A stretch of 17,818 nucleotides of DNA from Campylobacterota bacterium (GTDB lineage: Bacteria; Campylobacterota; Campylobacteria; Campylobacterales; SZUA-545), in assembly GCA_030836705.1 (NCBI GenBank), contig JAUPLZ010000402.1, positions 1 through 17,818 on the forward strand, written 5' to 3'. The stretch's first letter is position 1. The number at the start of each line of letters is the position of its first letter. Under the pieces are notes generated by a model. It saw only the letters and a list, made by a program, of their open reading frames with translations, did not search any database and had not been told where the DNA came from. Shown piece by piece: positions 1 to 3,729 of the stretch. The position numbers were made by a program, and so were the translations under genes.

Positions 1-120
1 ATCCATATAGTGCATTAATAATATCGCGCCGTTATTCTCTAAATATCCATCATTATGACAATAAACGCCGTTGTATATACCATCTTTATTTTTTACCCAT
101 ATAGTGCTTCTAGTTGCCAT
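1..120 (-). CDS. Small phage protein, 'MATRSTI...CHxDGY' type (partial)
   Basis: The first 40 residues of a minus-strand gene are visible and its 3' end lies beyond the left edge. The product begins MATRSTIWVKNKDGIYNGVY and continues with CHNDGYLENNG. I recall a family of small phage hypothetical proteins that start with (S/T)RSTI and carry a C-H-x-D-G-Y motif followed by a Gly-rich turn, and this matches that pattern; no function is known to me. The start follows an AGGCG-type ribosome site about six bases upstream. A weak terminator-like hairpin lies between it and the preceding gene, so it may be expressed at a lower level or separately. Family assignment is from memory of the motif, not from a search. 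Confidence 0.65.
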   Translation of the reverse strand, partial: MATRSTIWVKNKDGIYNGVYCHNDGYLENNGAILLMHYMD

Positions 121-145
121 TGTATCGCCTTTATATAAAAAAATT

Positions 146-162
146 AACTACCAAAAGTAGTT
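146..162 (-). terminator. Terminator-like hairpin with U-run
   Basis: Read on the minus strand, AACTAC and GTAGTT pair around a 5-base loop and are followed by AATTTTTTT. The stem is only six A/U-rich pairs, so termination may be weak. It lies just before the ribosome site of the leftmost gene. A second perfect 7-bp inverted repeat, GAGTACA/TGTACTC (167-173 with 183-189), lies directly upstream in the transcript. The stem belongs to the same TATAAACTAC...GTAGTT family seen at 1037-1062 and 1498-1525. Confidence 0.4.
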
Positions 163-199
163 TATAGAGTACACTTAGTAAATGTACTCAAAAACAACT

Positions 200-334
200 C
201 TAATATAAGCCTATGCCCTTAAACTTCAAATCATCATCATATAGGTCTATCTGTTTATAATCATCAATATTAATTTCTAATATGTTAATCTCATCCCAAT
301 TAGTGCCATTTCTATTTAATTTATAATATCTCAT
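200..334 (-). CDS. Small hypothetical protein (44 aa)
   Basis: This 44-residue product starts MRYYKLNRNGTNWDEINILE and ends in a KFKGIGLY tail. It is acidic in the middle (DDYKQIDLYDDDLK) and has no membrane segment or motif I recognise. The start is supported by an AAGGG ribosome site a few bases upstream (AAAAAGGGTAAGAA then ATG). It sits in the minus-strand array of short genes and is followed by two inverted repeats before the next gene. I do not recognise a family. The gene call rests on the ribosome site and close packing with its neighbours. Confidence 0.55.
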   Translation of the reverse strand: MRYYKLNRNGTNWDEINILEINIDDYKQIDLYDDDLKFKGIGLY

Positions 335-346
335 TTCTTACCCTTT

Positions 347-409
347 TTAATTTGTAGTGCCACTCTCTAAATTAACCGCTACACTATCTCTAAATCTATA
401 AACTTGCAT
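347..409 (-). CDS. Very short ORF (20 aa), possibly a truncated small phage protein
   Basis: The ORF encodes only 20 residues, MQVYRFRDSVAVNLESGTTN, but it has one of the best ribosome sites in the block (AGAGGTG). The gap to the stop of the preceding gene is two bases, which suggests coupling. The sequence resembles the N-terminus of small phage proteins I recall that begin 'VYRFRDSV' and continue for another 20-50 residues. If so, this copy is cut short by an early stop. It could also be a real micro-protein. Function unknown. Confidence 0.4.
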   Translation of the reverse strand: MQVYRFRDSVAVNLESGTTN

Positions 410-411
410 TT

Positions 412-546
412 TTACACCTCTTTTTTTATTTTTAAATTATAAATTATCTCTATAATTTCATTTATAGGCTTTTTAAACGCCCGACTAATTTTCTCAAGCG
501 GTACGCCGCCGTCATACATTTTTAAAATAAATTTATTTTGCTTCAT
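412..546 (-). CDS. Putative small helix-turn-helix protein (44 aa)
   Basis: The 44-residue product reads MKQNKFILKMYDGGVPLEKI and continues SRAFKKPINEIIEIIYNLK. Residues about 16-38 have the spacing of a helix-turn-helix (helix 'PLEKISRAF', turn 'KKP', helix 'INEIIEIIY'), and the protein is otherwise basic. That suggests a small DNA-binding regulator, but the call is by eye. Its ATG overlaps the stop of the upstream 149-residue gene by four bases (ATGA on the minus strand), so the two are probably translationally coupled. The last codons form the ribosome site of the 20-residue ORF that follows. Confidence 0.55.
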   Translation of the reverse strand: MKQNKFILKMYDGGVPLEKISRAFKKPINEIIEIIYNLKIKKEV

Positions 547-992
547 TTGGAAAATCTCTTTGCCGTCATAAATTGAGATAATCTAATCATCTGTTTATAT
601 GTACCGCGAGCGTATAGGATACCGTCTAAAAATAAGCTAGATTCATACTCCTTTAAATCACTTTGTTTAACTTCAGCAATAGGCATAATATAATCATCAT
701 CCCAATACAATTTTCTTTTGTTTTCAACATCATAAATGCCGATAATACAATCCGTCAAAATTGTACCGCCACCCATTGAACGGGAGTTATAAATCAATAA
801 TGCGACTTTTGATTCGCCCGTACTTCTCCCCACAGTTCCGATAATATCAAACTCTTCATTCCAGACTTTGTTATCTTTACCTTGAAACAATCGTAATCTT
901 TTTTTAGACTTATAAGCCCCCTCTAAAATTCCCATAACTTTTTGATTAGTAAATTCTGAACCGTTGAAGATTTCACTCTTAAACTCTTGCAT
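543..992 (-). CDS. Conserved hypothetical accessory protein (149 aa)
   Basis: This is the largest gene of the minus-strand block. Residues 55-76 hold its most distinctive feature: GRSTG, then LLIYNSRSMGGG, with a Cys at 82. The order 'deviation to GR(S/T)TG, then LLI.NSRSMGG..IL..CI' resembles a family of uncharacterised proteins of about 100-150 residues that I recall from plasmids and phages. No catalytic role is known to me. There is no signal peptide or membrane segment, so it is probably cytoplasmic. An AAGGA site lies seven bases before the ATG. The gap upstream carries two inverted repeats. Its stop overlaps the start of the next gene. Its place beside the packaging end of a phage fits an accessory or host-modifying gene, which is inference. 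Confidence 0.65.
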   Translation of the reverse strand: MQEFKSEIFNGSEFTNQKVMGILEGAYKSKKRLRLFQGKDNKVWNEEFDIIGTVGRSTGESKVALLIYNSRSMGGGTILTDCIIGIYDVENKRKLYWDDDYIMPIAEVKQSDLKEYESSLFLDGILYARGTYKQMIRLSQFMTAKRFSK

Positions 993-1007
993 GATAAATC
1001 CTTTTTA

Positions 1008-1062
1008 AAGTGTTTTAAATTTTGGTTAACACTTAATAAACCACTCAAAAAAGAGTAGTTTA
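1008..1062 (-). repeat. Intergenic tandem stem-loops, copy 1
   Basis: There are two stem-loops in the minus-strand transcript. TAAACTACTC pairs with GAGTGGTTTA (1053-1062 with 1037-1046, ten pairs including one G-U) around a U6 loop. Then AAGTGTT pairs with AACACTT (1028-1034 with 1008-1014). Copy 2 is at 1466-1525. The two copies share the flanking sequence and the second stem, while the first stem differs in both arms and still pairs. They may be RNA processing or stability elements, or regulator sites. Confidence 0.6.
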
Positions 1063-1068
1063 TAAATG

Positions 1069-1272
1069 TTAGTCGCATAAAAAATAAATATCGGATATTT
1101 TAGTAGATAAATCCGCTTCAATTTCATAATATTTATTATTTTTTTCTATACAAAAGAGAGCTATATTATCCCTTAACATTTCGCCAAGCACAAAACCATT
1201 TTTACCCTGCTTAAAAGGGGGCGTGGCATAAAGCAAACTATAAAATCTATCCTCTGTTATCTCTTTAAACAT
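1069..1272 (-). CDS. Small hypothetical protein, MFKEI type (67 aa)
   Basis: I set the start at the ATG giving MFKEITEDRFYSLLYATPPF. It is preceded by a GAGGGGG-rich ribosome site, whereas an in-frame ATG seven codons further upstream lies inside the previous gene with no better site. The start overlaps the stop of the preceding 61-residue gene by eight bases. The C-terminal part reads CIEKNNKYYEIEADL. It shares the MFKEI start and an NNK(Y/F)Y segment with the protein at 2073-2273, so the two may be distant paralogues. No known domain recognised. Confidence 0.6.
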   Translation of the reverse strand: MFKEITEDRFYSLLYATPPFKQGKNGFVLGEMLRDNIALFCIEKNNKYYEIEADLSTKISDIYFLCD

Positions 1273-1450
1273 TTTTAATTGCCCCCTCTTCATCCATTAG
1301 TTGCTCTATATCATTAAAACCCGTTCTAGCATATATTACATCGTTTAAGCTAGTTTCATTAAAACCGTTAATGCAAGTAATTAGTTTTAATTCCTCATCT
1401 GTTGCTATTCCATTGTTTACGATATAATCCCATATTTGACCTAATTCCAT
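1265..1450 (-). CDS. Small conserved phage-type hypothetical protein (61 aa)
   Basis: The product is short and acidic, starting MELGQIWDYIVNNGIATDEE. Its core reads LITCINGFNETSLNDVIYARTGFNDIEQL. The pattern 'IWDYIVENGIATEEEL.L.T.INGYN...LNDV.Y.RTGY.D.EQ' is one I recall from small hypothetical proteins in phages and prophages, with no assigned function. A purine-rich AAAGGCAGGA site precedes the ATG. Its 3' end overlaps the start of the MFKEI gene downstream, indicating coupled translation. The upstream gap carries the second copy of the tandem stem-loops. Confidence 0.65.
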   Translation of the reverse strand: MELGQIWDYIVNNGIATDEELKLITCINGFNETSLNDVIYARTGFNDIEQLMDEEGAIKNV

Positions 1451-1465
1451 AATGTCCTGCCTTTT

Positions 1466-1525
1466 TTAAGTGTTTTAAATTTTGTTTAACACTTAACAAA
1501 CTACACTATATAAATAATGTAGTTT
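1466..1525 (-). repeat. Intergenic tandem stem-loops, copy 2
   Basis: Read on the minus strand, AAACTACATTAT pairs with ATAGTGTAGTTT (1514-1525 with 1498-1509, twelve pairs with one G-U) around a TTAT loop. Then TTAAGTGTT pairs perfectly with AACACTTAA (1488-1496 with 1466-1474). The layout is the same as copy 1 at 1008-1062: it follows one gene and precedes the ribosome site of the next. The first-stem arms differ from copy 1 but still pair, which argues for a selected RNA or protein-binding structure. Confidence 0.65.
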
Positions 1526-1532
1526 ATAAATG

Positions 1533-1808
1533 CTAATTAGTCTCAAATAATTCTTTTAAGTTTAAAAAAGAGTTGTTTTTTGAGTCTAATATGATCATAT
1601 AGTTTTTGTTTTTTTCGCTATATGATACACCGATTATTAAGTCCTTATCCGCTATTAAGTCTAAAATCTGGTCTATATGTAAACTATAAGAATAGTTCTT
1701 ACCAAAGATTTTTGACTCATTATGTCTATGATTATAAACTTTAATTCTAGTCCCTTTTGTATCTGTTGCCGCTATATGTGACACTTCTAACATCTGCAAA
1801 TTTTTCAT
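1533..1808 (-). CDS. Hypothetical protein (91 aa), 'AATDTKGTRIKVYNHRH' type
   Basis: The product begins MKNLQMLEVSHIAATDTKGT and continues RIKVYNHRHNESKIFGKNYS. The N-terminal 'H(I/V)AAT.T(K/R)GTR(I/V)K' pattern looks like a small uncharacterised phage/prophage family I recall. The C-terminal half alternates beta-like stretches (LIIGVSYSE, YMIILDS). No catalytic motif is seen. An AAGGAAATAAGAAG ribosome site precedes the ATG. A TATAAT at 1842-1847 on the same strand, overlapping the end of the preceding gene, could be the -10 of a secondary promoter, but no good -35 is present. The downstream gap holds stem-loop copy 2. Confidence 0.6.
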   Translation of the reverse strand: MKNLQMLEVSHIAATDTKGTRIKVYNHRHNESKIFGKNYSYSLHIDQILDLIADKDLIIGVSYSEKNKNYMIILDSKNNSFLNLKELFETN

Positions 1809-1842
1809 CTTCTTATTTCCTTTTATCTTTTATCTATATATA

Positions 1843-2082
1843 TTATATAGTCTTTTTTAAATCATTGCCTTGATTTACATCAAGACCACTGATCAACTCT
1901 AAACACTCGCCCAGTTTACGAGCAACTGTAGCCGCTGCCGTTTCATCTTTGTTATTGATATAAAACTCTTTTAAAGCTTTGTATCTATTGTTTAACTTTA
2001 AATCTCCACTATTTTTATGAGTGCTTATTGTCTTTGGAGTTACGCCAAAAAATGACGCGATATCTTTATCTGTTACTTGCAT
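1843..2082 (-). CDS. Putative small DNA-binding protein with helix-turn-helix (79 aa)
   Basis: Residues about 6-23 (KDIASFFGVTPKTISTHK) fit a helix-turn-helix: a first helix ending in FFG, the V-T-P turn, and a recognition helix KTISTHK. A short linker with N-N-R-Y-K-A-L-K-E-F follows. The rest is Ala-rich and acidic. It could be the local regulator acting on the repeated operator-like sites in its own promoter region, but the sequence does not prove this. The ATG overlaps the end of the upstream 66-residue gene by ten bases, and a GAGAGG site lies eight bases upstream, so the two genes form one transcription unit. Confidence 0.7.
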   Translation of the reverse strand: MQVTDKDIASFFGVTPKTISTHKNSGDLKLNNRYKALKEFYINNKDETAAATVARKLGECLELISGLDVNQGNDLKKTI

Positions 2083-2273
2083 AACATAGCCTCTCTAATA
2101 TAATAAAATTTATTATTAACTTCAAGCACCGTATCAGCCATATCTTCAGCACTTATAACTTCAAGCTTGATATTTTCTTTTATCTCTTTAAAATCTCTTT
2201 TTGAGATGGTTTGGATATAGACTTTTTTAAGCTGTAGCTGTCTAACCGCTTCAAGTGCAATCTCTTTAAACAT
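2073..2273 (-). CDS. Small hypothetical protein, MFKEI type (66 aa), first gene of the minus-strand operon
   Basis: The chosen ATG gives MFKEIALEAVRQLQLKKVYI. It follows a strong AAGAGGTAAC site four to five bases upstream. A further in-frame ATG ten codons upstream lies right in the promoter start region and lacks a site. The promoter's expected start point is about 25 bases before this ATG, leaving a short leader. The protein is Lys/Glu-rich, ends in LEVNNKFYYIREAMLCK, and resembles the 67-residue protein at 1069-1272 at both ends. Being first after a consensus promoter with operator-like repeats, it may be an early regulatory protein. That is inference; no domain recognised. Confidence 0.6.
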   Translation of the reverse strand: MFKEIALEAVRQLQLKKVYIQTISKRDFKEIKENIKLEVISAEDMADTVLEVNNKFYYIREAMLCK

Positions 2274-2297
2274 TTTGTTACCTCTTTTTTTCTTAGA

Positions 2298-2321
2298 TAA
2301 CATAATTATATAACATAATTA
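2298..2321. promoter_or_regulatory. Tandem operator-like repeats (TAACATAATTA x2)
   Basis: TAACATAATTA occurs at 2298-2308 and again at 2311-2321, a 13-bp period. The first covers the -10 of the leftward promoter and the second lies in its spacer. A third copy of the core TAACATAAT is at 2372-2380 inside the rightward promoter. This placement is what operator sites of a phage repressor would look like. The cognate protein is not known. Confidence 0.55.
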
Positions 2322-2333
2322 CTAGAATGTCAA
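2305..2333 (-). promoter_or_regulatory. Consensus sigma-70 promoter for the minus-strand gene block
   Basis: On the minus strand there is TTGACA (2328-2333), a 17-base spacer, and TATAAT (2305-2310), all perfect matches to the bacterial housekeeping promoter. The predicted transcript starts near 2298 and would lead straight into the gene at 2273. Confidence 0.8.
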
Positions 2334-2358
2334 GATAAAAGAGTAATAAAGTAATAAA

Positions 2359-2388
2359 TTGACAAAAGAATTAACATAATGTTACTAT
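2359..2388 (+). promoter_or_regulatory. Rightward sigma-70 promoter, divergent from the leftward one
   Basis: TTGACA (2359-2364) is followed after 18 bases by TACTAT (2383-2388). The 13-bp imperfect palindrome TAACAT-A-ATGTTA (2372-2384) fills the end of the spacer and touches the -10, so a bound protein would block polymerase. The first open reading frame with a good ribosome site downstream is at 2675, so the transcript would have a leader of nearly 300 bases with no obvious coding content. Confidence 0.55.
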
Positions 2389-2470
2389 TCGATACAATAG
2401 GATATATAAGCAGGTATATACAATATATAGCCATATAAGCAACACAAACAAAACAACAAGACAAAAAAAG

Positions 2471-2518
2471 CTAAGGTACTGTAAGCTTAACTAGGGCTTA
2501 GTAAGGTCATCGAAGCCC
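2471..2518 (+). other. GC-richer segment with competing hairpins; possible leader RNA or cos region
   Basis: In the non-coding stretch 2389-2566 the base composition shifts locally. CTAAG (2471-2475) can pair with CTTAG (2497-2501), while GGGCTT (2494-2499) can pair with AAGCCC (2513-2518). The two pairings share bases and exclude each other. No U-run follows, so this is not a plain terminator. In lambda the cohesive end site lies just upstream of the terminase genes, so this region could be cos or a terminase binding site. No tRNA fold is seen. Confidence 0.3.
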
Positions 2519-2566
2519 CGCAAACTCACTCTCGTTCAAAATTTTCGCCTGATGTCTATGTCATTC

Positions 2567-2595
2567 TTGACAAAAAGAATAAAAATGATTATAAT
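2567..2595 (+). promoter_or_regulatory. Consensus sigma-70 promoter for the late operon
   Basis: TTGACA (2567-2572), a 17-base spacer and TATAAT (2590-2595) match the consensus exactly. The start point would be near 2602, and the next ribosome site with an ATG is at 2675. A longer open frame that begins upstream at 2552 would therefore lack its start on this transcript, which supports the downstream start for the first gene. Confidence 0.75.
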
Positions 2596-2597
2596 CA
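2586..2597. promoter_or_regulatory. Palindromic operator-like site, copy 1
   Basis: TGATTATAATCA is a perfect 12-bp palindrome that contains the whole -10 hexamer of the 2567-2595 promoter. A protein bound here would directly cover the promoter. Confidence 0.5.
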
Positions 2598-2632
2598 CAG
2601 ATACTAAGTGTTTTTTAACTAGCTTAATGTAT

Positions 2633-2648
2633 AATGACTATAATCATT
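2633..2648. promoter_or_regulatory. Palindromic operator-like site, copy 2
   Basis: AATGACTATAATCATT matches copy 1 at 11 of 12 core bases and is symmetric at seven of eight base pairs. Its centre is 49 bp downstream of copy 1, in the untranslated leader. Paired sites at this spacing suggest cooperative or looping repression. Confidence 0.45.
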
Positions 2649-2674
2649 TTAAACAAGTAGGACATAGAGGACAA

Positions 2675-3022
2675 ATGACACAAAAGCACACAATGGAAAC
2701 TGCACTTTGCGACATAAAAACCCTAGAAAAGCTATGGAACAAGACACAAAGCGACACCAACAATAATGTCCGTAAGAATTTTGTAAACAAGGTAGAGAAC
2801 AATCAGAGATTTAAAATGATAGATATGGGTGCATTCTGCATGACAAACGACATTACACCCGATATGTTAAAGATGGGAGTGCGTCACATCAAAGAAGTGG
2901 CTGCTCTTCTTGACGGCAAAGAAGCCTCAACACACAATAAAATAGTGGTAATGTCCGAAGAAGACTATAAGACATACGAACTTTTTAAAAAAATGAAAGC
3001 TTTTCAGGATAGCCAAAAGTGA
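2675..3022 (+). CDS. Hypothetical protein preceding the terminase genes (115 aa)
   Basis: The start chosen is the ATG with an AGAGGA site a few bases upstream. It gives MTQKHTMETALCDIKTLEKL and leaves a leader of about 70 bases after the consensus promoter. An open frame continues upstream to 2552, but that part contains the promoter itself and has no ribosome site. The protein is helical, mixed charge, with segments MIDMGAFCMTNDITPDMLKM and a C-terminal EEDYKTYELFKKMKAF. No lambda counterpart occupies this spot. Its stop overlaps the GTG start of the small terminase gene (GTGA), so the two are coupled. It could be a packaging accessory or late regulator; I do not recognise it. Confidence 0.75.
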   Translation: MTQKHTMETALCDIKTLEKLWNKTQSDTNNNVRKNFVNKVENNQRFKMIDMGAFCMTNDITPDMLKMGVRHIKEVAALLDGKEASTHNKIVVMSEEDYKTYELFKKMKAFQDSQK

Positions 3023-3729
3023 ACATAGTAGAATCATACGAAGTAAGTGGGAAGCTATATATAACCGCAAAGTTTTTAAGTGTATACTTCAACAAAAGTG
3101 CGAAACAAGTCTCAAGATGGAAACAGGATGGTATGCCAATAGCAGATAAACCAAAAGAGCTAAACACTAGAGGCGAGGTTTTTATCCTGCAAGACTGTAT
3201 AGAGTGGGTTGCAAAAAACATAAACTCGACAAAATCAAGGGCGACACAAAAGAGAGTGGACACAAGCGCACCTCCTCACGATGATGAAATAGAAGAAGCA
3301 GTAAATGACATACAAGGCAAAATAAAACAAGCAAGCCAAATGCTACAATTAAAAACAACGACACATGATGGAGCAGATAGAATCAAAAAAATTCTTGACG
3401 GACTTATTCAGGCGGTAAAGCTTGGAGAACAAACCAAAGACCTCATACCAAAGAGGGATACTGAAAAAGTTATCATTGAATTTGTAGTAACTTTGATTGC
3501 CGGATATAAAAGAGACATAAAGATACTTCCAAGAGAACTTGCAAAAAGAGACGAAAACGCCATTAGAAATATTTTAGAAAACAACTACAAATCTCACATA
3601 GAAAAATATCAAAAGATGACAAAATCAGAGATAGTTATGGAGAATAAACTCTATGATGTTGTTGAGGTAGTATTCGAGATGATAGAAGATGGCGTGGATA
3701 TAGATGCAATAATGGATAAGCTTAAATGA
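3019..3729 (+). CDS. Terminase small subunit, Nu1-like
   Basis: The small terminase subunit recognises the phage cos/pac site and recruits the large subunit. Residues about 17-67 match the winged helix of lambda Nu1: a helix-turn-helix (AKFLSVYFNKSAKQVSRWKQ) leading into DGMPI, a basic wing, and VFILQDCIEWVAKN (Nu1: QGMPV...VLYDSAAVIKWYAER). The remaining 170 residues are mostly helical and are longer than in Nu1 (236 against 181 residues), with a run of charged helices suited to oligomerisation and gpA contact. The start is GTG, overlapping the previous stop, with AGGA upstream. The stop overlaps the large subunit's start (ATGA). Position and the N-terminal match make the call secure. Confidence 0.85.
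   Translation: MNIVESYEVSGKLYITAKFLSVYFNKSAKQVSRWKQDGMPIADKPKELNTRGEVFILQDCIEWVAKNINSTKSRATQKRVDTSAPPHDDEIEEAVNDIQGKIKQASQMLQLKTTTHDGADRIKKILDGLIQAVKLGEQTKDLIPKRDTEKVIIEFVVTLIAGYKRDIKILPRELAKRDENAIRNILENNYKSHIEKYQKMTKSEIVMENKLYDVVEVVFEMIEDGVDIDAIMDKLK

Noticed and set aside
1842..1870. Secondary minus-strand promoter before the 91-residue gene
   Set aside because: TATAAT is present, but in a very AT-rich run and without a recognisable -35 or TGn extension, so I do not list it as a feature.
2470..2545. Possible tRNA or tRNA fragment in the GC-richer segment (CGTTCAAA resembles a T-loop)
   Set aside because: No acceptor, D or anticodon stems could be paired around it, and no CCA end is present.
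2552..2674. Upstream extension of the 115-residue gene to an ATG at 2552
   Set aside because: This stretch contains a perfect TTGACA-17-TATAAT promoter and a palindrome, has no ribosome site at 2552, and the transcript from that promoter would start after the ATG. The ATG at 2675 has AGAGGA.
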